A model generated the notes under the pieces. The model worked only from the letters and a program-made list of their open reading frames with translations. It was not told where the DNA came from and did not search any database. From JBBFMJ01 sp037441225 (lineage in GTDB: Bacteria > Acidobacteriota > Thermoanaerobaculia > UBA2201): a stretch of DNA of 39,914 nt. Position 1 is the first letter of the stretch. Each line of letters begins with the position of its first letter. The stretch is from the NCBI GenBank assembly GCA_037441225.1, contig JBBISU010000024.1:1-39914 (forward strand), in the 5' to 3' direction. The translations under genes were made by a program, and so were the position numbers. This document shows, one piece after another, positions 16,140 to 22,651 of this stretch.

Positions 16140-16328
16140 GTAGAAATTCCCCCGCTTTGGCCGCAGGGGCCTTTTCTCTGAACCTGGCTTAACCAGGTGG
16201 GTACCTCGGGGAAGCCCATTAGCTTCTTTAAAAAAGAAGCACCGTAAACTTCTTTCCACAAAGGTTCCCAAAAAAGAAGTGTTGGCTCAGGAAACATTAG
16301 CTCCCTACGCACCAAGCAGGGGAAGTTT
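16140..16328 (-). ncRNA. ssrS: 6S RNA
   Basis: On the minus strand, about 185 bases between zapA and rny fold as 6S RNA. The terminal stem pairs TTCCCCTGCTTGG (5' end, from 16324) with the sequence ending GGGGGAA (16153-16147), 13 pairs with one bulge. Inside are the hallmark CCTGAGCC just after the 5' stem and a long internal hairpin ending in CACCTGGTTAAGCCAGGTT, as in E. coli 6S. The zapA-6S neighbourhood is the classic location. 6S RNA mimics an open promoter and sequesters the housekeeping RNA polymerase in stationary phase. Ends are approximate to about 5-10 bases; no terminator is obvious, so it is probably processed from the zapA-rny transcript. Confidence 0.85.
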
Positions 16329-16355
16329 TTAATATCTTCAATAAAATTTAAAAAT

Positions 16356-16652
16356 TTATCCATTTTTATCTCCCAGATTCTGGGAAATCTTTGCCAAAAT
16401 TTCAGAAATTTTTTCCTCAATAAGCTTTTTTTCACCTTCCTGTTTTTTTTTAAAATCTTCAAACTCATCCAAAAGGTTTAAAGAAAGAAGAACCAATATT
16501 TTAATTGGATCAACAGTTGGGGAAACCTTTTGAATTTCTTCAAGTCTTCTTTGAAATTTTTCAACTAAAGCTTGAAGAAAGTCCATATTTTTATCGCTTT
16601 TAAAGCGAATTATTTGCCCAAATACTGGAACTTCAAAGCTATTCAATTCCAT
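16356..16652 (-). CDS. zapA: Cell division protein ZapA
   Basis: 98 residues. ZapA binds FtsZ filaments and promotes Z-ring bundling at mid-cell. The N-terminal beta-rich head (VPVFGQIIRFKSD) is followed by KNMDFLQALVEKFQRRLEEI and a helix with the family pattern DPIKILVLLSLNLLDEFEDFKK, then a C-terminal coiled coil used for tetramerisation. There is no Shine-Dalgarno site. A minus-strand TAAAAT (16666-16661) lies 8 bases before the ATG with a weak -35 (TTGCTT, 16689-16684) at a 17-base spacing, so the mRNA may be leaderless or nearly so. Confidence 0.85.
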   Translation of the reverse strand: MELNSFEVPVFGQIIRFKSDKNMDFLQALVEKFQRRLEEIQKVSPTVDPIKILVLLSLNLLDEFEDFKKKQEGEKKLIEEKISEILAKISQNLGDKNG

Positions 16653-16711
16653 ATCATATTATTTTACTACTTTTTAAAAATAAAAGCAAATAGAACAATA
16701 AAAATTTTAAA

Positions 16712-16755
16712 TTGAAATATCATTAATTTTCAATTATAATAATTTTGGAGGAGAT
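16712..16755 (+). promoter_or_regulatory. Sigma-70 promoter and ribosome binding site for the TPR gene
   Basis: TTGAAA at 16712-16717, a 17-base spacer, TATAAT at 16735-16740, then a ggagga Shine-Dalgarno site just before the ATG at 16756. Leader about 8-9 bases. Confidence 0.75.
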
Positions 16756-17544
16756 ATGATATTATTATTATTTTTTTTGTCCCTTTCAATTTTAGATGAA
16801 GAGTATTTTTTCATCCAGAAAAAGGAAGGGAAGAGTTTGTCAGAAGTCTTGGATGAAGAAATGGTTCATTATAAAAATGCTTTAAAAGAAAATCCAGAAT
16901 CCTTCTTAATTAGAGCAAATTTGTTAAAAATCTCTTATTTTAAAGGTTCTTACACTGGCTTATCAAGTGAAAAAGCAAAAGAGGTCTTTGCAGAAGCAAA
17001 GGAAATTGCGGAGGAAAGCAAAAAAATGTTGATGGATAAGATAAAAATTGAAAAGTTAAAGGAACCTGAGGAAGTAGCAAAAAAAGCAAAAGACATAAAA
17101 GGTATTTCAGAGTTTTTCTTTTGGGACAGTGCTTGTTGGGGTCAATGGGCTTTGCTTTATGGAAAATTTAAGGCAGCAAAGGAAGGAGCTGCCAAAAAGA
17201 TATGGTTTTCTGCTTCTGTTGCTTTAATTTTAAATGAAAAATTAGAAGATGGAGGACCCCATAGGGTTTTAGGCCGACTTCACCACCAGACACCAAAAAT
17301 TCCATTAATTACTGGTTGGGTTTCAAAGGAAGAGGCATTAAAACATTTAAAAATGGCAGTAGAACTTGGACCAGAAGAACCAATGAATTATTTATTTTTA
17401 GGTGAATTATATTTAGATTTAAAACAAAAAGATAAGGCAAAAGAAATCTTTGAAAAAGGATTAAAGCTTCCAGTAAGAGAAAAAAAAGAGCCAGCAGATA
17501 TTGATAGTTTAAAGAAAATTGAAGAAAACTTAAAGAAATTTTAA
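16756..17544 (+). CDS. Exported TPR protein, possibly TRAP T-component-like
   Basis: 262 residues. A short hydrophobic N-terminus (MILLLFFLSLSIL) suggests export or membrane tethering, although it lacks the usual lysines. Helical repeats follow. The central block GGPHRVLGRLHHQTPKIP followed by EEALKHLKMAVELGPEEPMNYLFLGELYLD is like the TAtT (TRAP transporter T-component) type of TPR protein, in which the repeat region binds a partner lipoprotein. The last TPR is QKDKAKEIFEKGLKLP. No TRAP transporter genes are nearby, so the functional link is unproven. Own promoter and strong Shine-Dalgarno site; followed by a YecA-like gene 13 bases on. Confidence 0.75.
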   Translation: MILLLFFLSLSILDEEYFFIQKKEGKSLSEVLDEEMVHYKNALKENPESFLIRANLLKISYFKGSYTGLSSEKAKEVFAEAKEIAEESKKMLMDKIKIEKLKEPEEVAKKAKDIKGISEFFFWDSACWGQWALLYGKFKAAKEGAAKKIWFSASVALILNEKLEDGGPHRVLGRLHHQTPKIPLITGWVSKEEALKHLKMAVELGPEEPMNYLFLGELYLDLKQKDKAKEIFEKGLKLPVREKKEPADIDSLKKIEENLKKF

Positions 17545-17557
17545 TATTTTATAAAAT

Positions 17558-18196
17558 ATGGAATATAAAGTGAAAGAAGTTTTAAGTTTAAGACAGAAAA
17601 AGCTCCTTGAAGAGTTTTTAGATCTTGCAGAAGATAAAGAAAATACCTTTACTCTCCCTGCTCTTGAAGGATTCTTTTTTGGCATTGCCATAACCCCTGT
17701 AATAGTTGTGCCAAGTGAATGGATGCCTATTATTTTTGATGGTCCTATCCCACTTTTTAAGAGCGACAGACAAGCAAATCTTTTACTTTCTAATCTTTTT
17801 GATTCATATAACTCATATCTCTCTGCTTTTCATAAGGATGAATTATCTTTCCCATATGAAATTGAAAATCCAACAAAGGAGCTTTTATATGAATTAGAGG
17901 AATGGTGTGCTGGCTTTATAGAAGCTTTGTTTTTAAACCTTGAAATTTGGCATATTAATACAAAGGATGAAAATTTGAAAGAGGAACCAAATGATGAAAT
18001 TTACAATGTACAAATGGCTTTTACTATTATATATTCTTTTGTCAATCCGGAAATTTTAAAGCATTTTCCAACTGAAAAAATGGAAGGGATAGAAAATGAA
18101 GAAGAAATTTATCTTACAATTTACAATTCTTTGCCTTCTGCTGTTGAAACACTTAAAAATTATGGTTTAAAAATGGCAAGGGAAAAATTTAAATAA
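17558..18196 (+). CDS. YecA/YgfB (UPF0149) family protein
   Basis: 212 residues. The helical domain of the UPF0149 family is recognisable: FTLPALEGFFFGIAITPVIV and VPSEWMPIIFDG near residues 30-62, and the ELEEWCAGFIEALFLNLEIW helix near 110-130. The biochemical role of this family is unknown; members sometimes carry a C-terminal SEC-C zinc motif, which is absent here. There is no Shine-Dalgarno site; the gene follows the TPR gene by 13 bases and is probably co-transcribed, although TATA-like sequences precede the ATG directly. Confidence 0.75.
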   Translation: MEYKVKEVLSLRQKKLLEEFLDLAEDKENTFTLPALEGFFFGIAITPVIVVPSEWMPIIFDGPIPLFKSDRQANLLLSNLFDSYNSYLSAFHKDELSFPYEIENPTKELLYELEEWCAGFIEALFLNLEIWHINTKDENLKEEPNDEIYNVQMAFTIIYSFVNPEILKHFPTEKMEGIENEEEIYLTIYNSLPSAVETLKNYGLKMAREKFK

Positions 18197-18255
18197 TCTT
18201 AGAAATTTTAAGGTTTTTATTTTTGTTATATATCTAAATAAAATTGGAGGTTTGA

Positions 18256-18486
18256 ATGAGCGATATTTTTGCAAAGGTTCAAAAGGTCTTAGATGAAGAT
18301 ATAAGGCCTGCCCTTCAAATGGATGGAGGGGATGCAGAGCTTATATCTGTTGAAGATGGGGTTGTTCAAGTTAAGCTTCAAGGAGCTTGTGGGGCCTGCC
18401 CTATGGCTTTAATGACCCTTGTTGGCTTTGTAGAAGAAAGGTTAAAACAAAGGATACCAGAAGTAAAAGAAGTTATCTCTGTTTAA
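18256..18486 (+). CDS. NifU C-terminal domain iron-sulfur scaffold protein
   Basis: 76 residues, a stand-alone Nfu domain. It binds a labile 4Fe-4S cluster between two subunits and hands it to target apoproteins. Seen: VLDEDIRPALQMDGGDAEL, then LQGACGACPMA with the cluster cysteines C45 and C48, and ERLKQRIPEVKEVISV, the standard end of the domain. A ggagg site precedes the ATG. It stands 6 bases before an Fe-S RNA methyltransferase gene, a plausible client. Confidence 0.93.
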   Translation: MSDIFAKVQKVLDEDIRPALQMDGGDAELISVEDGVVQVKLQGACGACPMALMTLVGFVEERLKQRIPEVKEVISV

Positions 18487-18492
18487 AGATTA

Positions 18493-19698
18493 ATGGAAGG
18501 GTTTGTATTATCCCTTGCCTATGGTGGGTATGGAGTAGTTAAAAAAGGGAAAGAAGTTTTTCTTATATCAGGTGCATTACCAGAAGAAGAAATTGATTTT
18601 AATACAGATTTTAAAAGGAAAGGTGTAAATTTTGGAGTTTTAAAAAAGGTTATAAAATCTTCTGAATTTAGAGTTAAACCAAAATGCAAGTATTTTTTAA
18701 ATTGTGGTGGCTGCAACTTCCAAAATTTAGATTATAATCAACAATTAATCGAAAAGGAAAAAATTTTAAAGGAAATTTTAAAAAAAATCGGAAAATTAGA
18801 AGTAAAATTTGAAAGTCCAATTTATTCAAAGGAATATGGCTATAGGTCAAAGGTTCAATTTGAAATAAATGAAAAGGGAAAACTTTGTTTTTTTAAAAGA
18901 AATTCAAATGAATTGATAGAAATTGATGAATGCCCTATTCTTTCAAAGCCCTTAGAACTTTTTCTAAAAAGAGTTTATAAAAATGATTTAAAGTTATTTG
19001 ATGTGAAAAATTTAGCCCTTTACTTTTCAAAATCAATTATTGGAAGGATTGAAACAAGGGAAGGAAATTTTTTAAAACTCTGGAGAGACTTGAAAAATAT
19101 TGGGATTAAAGGTTTATGGATTAAACCAAAGAAAGGTTTTGGTAAATATTTAATAAAAAGGGATTTTGAAAATTATTCTTTGTTCCATTCCCCTTTTTCT
19201 TTTATGCAAATAAATGAAGAGGTGAATAAATTACTTATTAAAGAAATTTTGAATTATTTAAAAGAATATAAGGACTTAAAAATTTTGGATGCTTATTCAG
19301 GTGTTGGAAATTTTTCTATTCCTTTGGGTTTAAATTATAAAAATGTCTTTGCTGTTGAAAATTCAAAATCAAATTTTTATTTGCTTTTAAAAAACAAAGA
19401 AGAAATTGGGATTGAAAATTTAAATTTAATAAATAAAAATTTTGAAGAAATTGATTTGAAGGAAAAAATTGATTTAATTTTAATAGATCCACCAAGGGAA
19501 GGGTTATCAAAAGGGGCAATTGAGAAAATTTTGTCCTTTATGCCAGAATTTTTAATTTATATTTCTTGTGACCCTTCAACCTTTGCAAGAGATTTAAAAG
19601 TATTAAAAAATTTTTATTCAATAGAATATGTTAAGTTAGTGGATATGTTTCCCCAGACATATCACATAGAAGTAGTTTGTTTTATGAAAAAGTCATAA
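18493..19698 (+). CDS. 23S rRNA (uracil-5-)-methyltransferase RumA/RlmD-like
   Basis: 401 residues. TrmA/RumA family enzymes methylate C5 of uracil in rRNA or tRNA using S-adenosylmethionine. An N-terminal TRAM-like stretch (residues 1-60) precedes the Fe-S cysteines C65, C71, C74 and C147 (CKYFLNCGGC; DECPIL). The catalytic half has the SAM motif LDAYSGVGNFSIPLG, DPPREGLSKGA and the nucleophile/base motif ISCDPSTFARDL. The exact target uridine (rlmD, rlmCD or trmA type) cannot be told from sequence alone. It follows the Nfu gene by 6 bases with no Shine-Dalgarno site, so coupled translation is likely. Confidence 0.92.
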   Translation: MEGFVLSLAYGGYGVVKKGKEVFLISGALPEEEIDFNTDFKRKGVNFGVLKKVIKSSEFRVKPKCKYFLNCGGCNFQNLDYNQQLIEKEKILKEILKKIGKLEVKFESPIYSKEYGYRSKVQFEINEKGKLCFFKRNSNELIEIDECPILSKPLELFLKRVYKNDLKLFDVKNLALYFSKSIIGRIETREGNFLKLWRDLKNIGIKGLWIKPKKGFGKYLIKRDFENYSLFHSPFSFMQINEEVNKLLIKEILNYLKEYKDLKILDAYSGVGNFSIPLGLNYKNVFAVENSKSNFYLLLKNKEEIGIENLNLINKNFEEIDLKEKIDLILIDPPREGLSKGAIEKILSFMPEFLIYISCDPSTFARDLKVLKNFYSIEYVKLVDMFPQTYHIEVVCFMKKS

Positions 19699-19820
19699 AA
19701 TTTGAAATTTTGTGAAATAACTAACCCGAAAAATGCAGTTGAAAATTAAATAAAGAAGAGCAGTAGAGCAGCAGTTCGTTTTGCGTGTCCGTTTTATTTG
19801 AATTATTGTGGCAATTTATA

Positions 19821-19843
19821 GGGACGGGGCTTGTCCCTGCCCG
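19821..19843. repeat. GC-rich hairpin
   Basis: gggac (19821-19825) pairs with gtccc (19833-19837) around a seven-base ggggctt loop, followed by tgcccg. In this AT-rich genome it stands out and, with the next palindrome, looks like a short interspersed (REP-like) element. Confidence 0.45.
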
Positions 19844-19854
19844 AAATAGAACAG

Positions 19855-19878
19855 TAGGGGCAATTCATGAATTGCCCT
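19855..19878. repeat. 20-base perfect palindrome, REP-like
   Basis: The sequence at 19858-19877 is a perfect inverted repeat, gggcaattca with tgaattgccc, with no loop. Similar short palindromes of the form gtaggggcaattcatg recur as dispersed repeats in many bacterial genomes; that is from memory and was not searched here. It may act as a transcription end or a mobile mini-element. Confidence 0.55.
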
Positions 19879-20025
19879 TATCTTTTTAAAATACAACCAA
19901 TATTTATACTTTTTATGAGGCTTTTATTATAATAAAAAAGAATGATTTTTTCTGCCCATATTTTACTTTAAATTATATTTTTTAGGTCAAAAACGTAAAA
20001 AATTAGAAGCTTTGTTTTATTTATA

Positions 20026-20472
20026 TCAATAATTATAGTTGTTCTTTTTTATTTGCTTTTTTTCTTCTCTCTTTTTTATTTCTTCTCTCTTATCATATAA
20101 TTTTTTTGCCTTTACAATTCCAATTTCCAATTTTATTTTATTATTTTTTAAATAGACCTTTAAAGGTATGACTGTCAAACCTTTTTCCTTTATCTTTGTT
20201 GAAATTTTTATTATTTCCTTCTTATGGAGCAATAGCTTCCTTTCTCTTAATGGATCTTCTTTAAAGGAGCAGGCAAAGGGATAAGGGGAAATGTTCATAT
20301 CAACTACAAAGGCTTCTCCATTTTTAAACTTTATCCATGACTCTTTTATTGATGCCCTTCCTTCCACAATAGATTTAACTTCTGCACCTTTTAATTCAAT
20401 TCCACATTCATAGGTCTCTATTATAAAAAAATCAAAATATGCTTTTTTGTTTTTAATGAGCAGCTTTTCCAT
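20026..20472 (-). CDS. smpB: SsrA (tmRNA)-binding protein
   Basis: 148 residues from the ATG at 20472, which matches the usual N-terminus (MEKLLIKNKKAYFDFFIIE); an in-frame ATG 12 codons upstream lies deep in the preceding gene. SmpB binds tmRNA and guides it into stalled ribosomes for trans-translation. Motifs: YECGIELKGAEVKSIVEGRAS near residues 21-41, KERKLLLHKKEI-like block (RERKLLLHKKEI), GLTVIPLKVYLKNNKIKLEIG, and the basic tail DKREEIKKREEKKQIKK. It overlaps the HD-GYP gene by 20 bases. No tmRNA gene is seen nearby. Confidence 0.95.
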   Translation of the reverse strand: MEKLLIKNKKAYFDFFIIETYECGIELKGAEVKSIVEGRASIKESWIKFKNGEAFVVDMNISPYPFACSFKEDPLRERKLLLHKKEIIKISTKIKEKGLTVIPLKVYLKNNKIKLEIGIVKAKKLYDKREEIKKREEKKQIKKNNYNY

Positions 20473-22039
20473 GTTCAAAGGTTTGGATAAAGGGCACAAA
20501 TTTTCCAATGAGTAATGGATCGAATTGAATGCCTGCTTTACTTTTCAATGTTTCAAGTGCCTGGGTTGGGTCAATTACAGGCCTGTAAGAGCTCTTGGAA
20601 GTCATAGCATCATATGCTTCAATTATATGGATTATCCTGGATCCTAAGGGAATATCTTCACCTATTAGTTGAGAAGGATAACCGCTTCCATCCCATCTTT
20701 CATGATGGTAAAGTACCAGAGTATAAACTTCATATGGTAAAGGAACATTTTGAATTAAATAGGCTCCAATTTTTGGATGTTGTTGCAAGAGGCGAAGCTC
20801 ATCATCTTGAAGCTTTTTCTTGTGATATAAATTTTTATAATCCAATTCCCTCATACCTATATCGTGTAGAAGTCCTCCTAAGGATATCCTTTCCACTTCA
20901 ACTGGATCCAGCTGCAAAGTTTTACAAAATTCCCTTGCTATTTCTGAAACAACAAAGGAATGTTTGATTAATGAAGAGTAATCCTCTAACCCTGGTTGTA
21001 AAAATTTTCGTAAAAGTGCTTTATAAGTTTTATTTATTAAAAAATTTTCAATTTCAGTAGTAAGATATGATTTTATAACTGTGACAAAGGGAGAAAGGTT
21101 TTGTAAATCTTCTTTACCAAAGGGTTTTGTTGAAAAATAATTTAATAAAATTTGATACTCCTGCCTTAGACAAATTATGTGTTGAAATGCTCTAAAAATT
21201 TTTCCTTCAAAGGGTTTTTCACCTAAAGGGAAGTGTTTGTTAACATAAAAGCCATTTCCAATTTCTGTCTTTATTTTTTGTAAAATTAAATTCTTTCCTT
21301 CTTGATTTACTCTGCTTATTATCTCCTCAGATAAGGAAAATCTTCCACCTACTACAATATAAGAGCCCTTTATTGTGTAAAAATTTATTATTAAAGATGC
21401 AAAATCCTCCAAATATAAAAGCAAGTCAATTGATTTATATAAAGAATTTAGAAATTGCGGAGGTGGCTCTTGCACTGGTTTTAGAATTAAAGGATCAGGA
21501 GATGTTTTTATTGCTTGAACTTTGCTATAAATTGTCTCATAGGTTTTTATTTCTTCTGTTGGTTTAATTTCATTCAAAGAAATTGGTTGAGGAACTTGTT
21601 TTTTTGTTTGAAATGTTGAAAGATAGGAAGCAAACCTTAAAGCAATTCCATCAGCAATTGTCAAATCTTGATCATAAAAGGGCTCTTTTGCTGCTTTATC
21701 CCTGATATCTAAAAAACCAGTTATTCTTTCCAGATAAATTGGGGAAATTAAAATCCTTGTAGTATTTGATTCAATAAGATAGGATTTTATATCCCCTGCC
21801 TCTGATAAACTATTAAAATAAAAAGGCTTTCTTTCAAGATATAATGCTTCAACAATTGGTGATGTTCTTTCATGGACTTCTGGAACAATATCTCTTTTTG
21901 TAAAACCATAACTTGCTTTTAAATAAAATTTCCCATCGGGGGCTAAAAGATAAAAAGCAGCTTTTGTGGCTTTTAGTTCTTCAAGGCAAGTATACAAAAT
22001 TTCTTTAAACTTGAGCAAAACATTTTTATCATCTAACAT
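20453..22039 (-). CDS. GAF-HD-GYP domain protein, probable c-di-GMP phosphodiesterase
   Basis: 528 residues, no signal peptide. Residues about 1-145 resemble a GAF-type sensor (KAAFYLLAPDGKFYLKASYGF, then SPIYLERITGFLDI). A proline-rich linker follows, then a middle region of unclear fold (about 195-350). The C-terminus is an HD-GYP domain: LLHDIGMREL, HHERWDGSGYP near residue 445, and YDAMTSKSSYRP. All signature residues for metal binding and c-di-GMP hydrolysis are present. It probably has a leaderless mRNA: minus-strand TATAAT (22051-22046) ends 6 bases before the ATG. The partner diguanylate cyclase in this window is at 31944. Confidence 0.9.
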   Translation of the reverse strand: MLDDKNVLLKFKEILYTCLEELKATKAAFYLLAPDGKFYLKASYGFTKRDIVPEVHERTSPIVEALYLERKPFYFNSLSEAGDIKSYLIESNTTRILISPIYLERITGFLDIRDKAAKEPFYDQDLTIADGIALRFASYLSTFQTKKQVPQPISLNEIKPTEEIKTYETIYSKVQAIKTSPDPLILKPVQEPPPQFLNSLYKSIDLLLYLEDFASLIINFYTIKGSYIVVGGRFSLSEEIISRVNQEGKNLILQKIKTEIGNGFYVNKHFPLGEKPFEGKIFRAFQHIICLRQEYQILLNYFSTKPFGKEDLQNLSPFVTVIKSYLTTEIENFLINKTYKALLRKFLQPGLEDYSSLIKHSFVVSEIAREFCKTLQLDPVEVERISLGGLLHDIGMRELDYKNLYHKKKLQDDELRLLQQHPKIGAYLIQNVPLPYEVYTLVLYHHERWDGSGYPSQLIGEDIPLGSRIIHIIEAYDAMTSKSSYRPVIDPTQALETLKSKAGIQFDPLLIGKFVPFIQTFEHGKAAH

Positions 22040-22111
22040 ATCTATATTATAATTTATTTTTATTTATTTTTCACAATTTTTAATAAAATCTTACTTTTAA
22101 GGTATAATAAA
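22040..22111. promoter_or_regulatory. Divergent, apparently leaderless promoters
   Basis: Minus strand: TTGTGA (22076-22071), a long 19-base spacer, TATAAT (22051-22046), then 6 bases to the HD-GYP ATG. Plus strand: weak TTAATA (22080-22085), 17 bases, TATAAT (22103-22108), then 3 bases to ATG 22112 or 6 bases to ATG 22115. Neither gene has a convincing Shine-Dalgarno site, although aagg lies at 22099-22102. Confidence 0.5.
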
Positions 22112-22651
22112 ATGATGAAAATTTTAAAGATTTTTCTTTTAATTTTTGTTTTTTCTTTAAATTTACTTGGGAGCGAGCCCTTTGTTCGAAAATTTTCAAC
22201 CTATGTAAAAAATTCACTTGTTATGGTTTCATTAGAATTGGCTGATTCTTTTCCAACTGAAATTCTTGAAAGAGTAAGAAGTGGTTTACCCTTAACCTTT
22301 ACCTATTATTTTTCATTGGAAACAAAGAGAAAAATAAAAGATAAAGTATGGATAAAAACAAAAGTAACAATTACCTGTAAATATGATCCAGTTAAAATAG
22401 AATACAGGTTGAATTTTAGAAAGGATGATCAATTGTTTGATACAAAATATGTCCATTCCTGGAGTGAAACAGCCCGTTTGATGTCTTCTTTTCAAAACCT
22501 TTCATTATTTGAGGTTCCAGAAGAAGCAAAGGGAGAAGAAGTTTACCTTTCTATGAAAGTTCATCTTTTGTCAAAAACAAAATGGTTAATTTTTCCTTCC
22601 AGCCTTTCAGTACCCGAAATAACTTCTGCTATTTTTAAGGTCAATGAATGA
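22112..22651 (+). CDS. DUF4390 domain exported protein
   Basis: 179 residues. An N-terminal signal peptide (ILKIFLLIFVFSLNLLGS) is followed by a single beta-rich domain of the DUF4390 type (LVMVSLELADSFPTEILER, then RSGLPLTFTYYFSLETKR). DUF4390 genes commonly sit directly before NtrY-like sensor kinase genes, as here, with an 8-base overlap. The protein probably acts in the periplasm; a role in sensing for the kinase is inference. The start may be the second ATG (22115), which fits the -10 spacing better. Confidence 0.85.
   Translation: MMKILKIFLLIFVFSLNLLGSEPFVRKFSTYVKNSLVMVSLELADSFPTEILERVRSGLPLTFTYYFSLETKRKIKDKVWIKTKVTITCKYDPVKIEYRLNFRKDDQLFDTKYVHSWSETARLMSSFQNLSLFEVPEEAKGEEVYLSMKVHLLSKTKWLIFPSSLSVPEITSAIFKVNE

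Larger units (their letters stand above)
19699..20025. other. Non-coding convergent region with hairpins
   Basis: About 330 bases between the convergent methyltransferase and smpB genes. No open frame, tRNA or tmRNA is visible. The part from about 19760 to 19880 is clearly richer in G+C than the flanking DNA and holds two hairpins (listed separately). The rest is AT-rich, with an AT-only imperfect palindrome near 19920-19942 that could help stop transcription from either side. Confidence 0.6.

Noticed and set aside
16127..16468. 113-codon frame on the minus strand between zapA and rny
   Set aside because: It overlaps the end of zapA in another frame and runs through the 6S RNA fold; no ribosome binding site and no protein-like composition.
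19699..20025. tmRNA gene next to smpB
   Set aside because: No tRNA-like ends, no tag-peptide frame and insufficient structured length in this gap.
22180..22200. gttcga motif resembling a tRNA T-loop
   Set aside because: It is inside the DUF4390 coding sequence and no acceptor stem or anticodon arm surrounds it.
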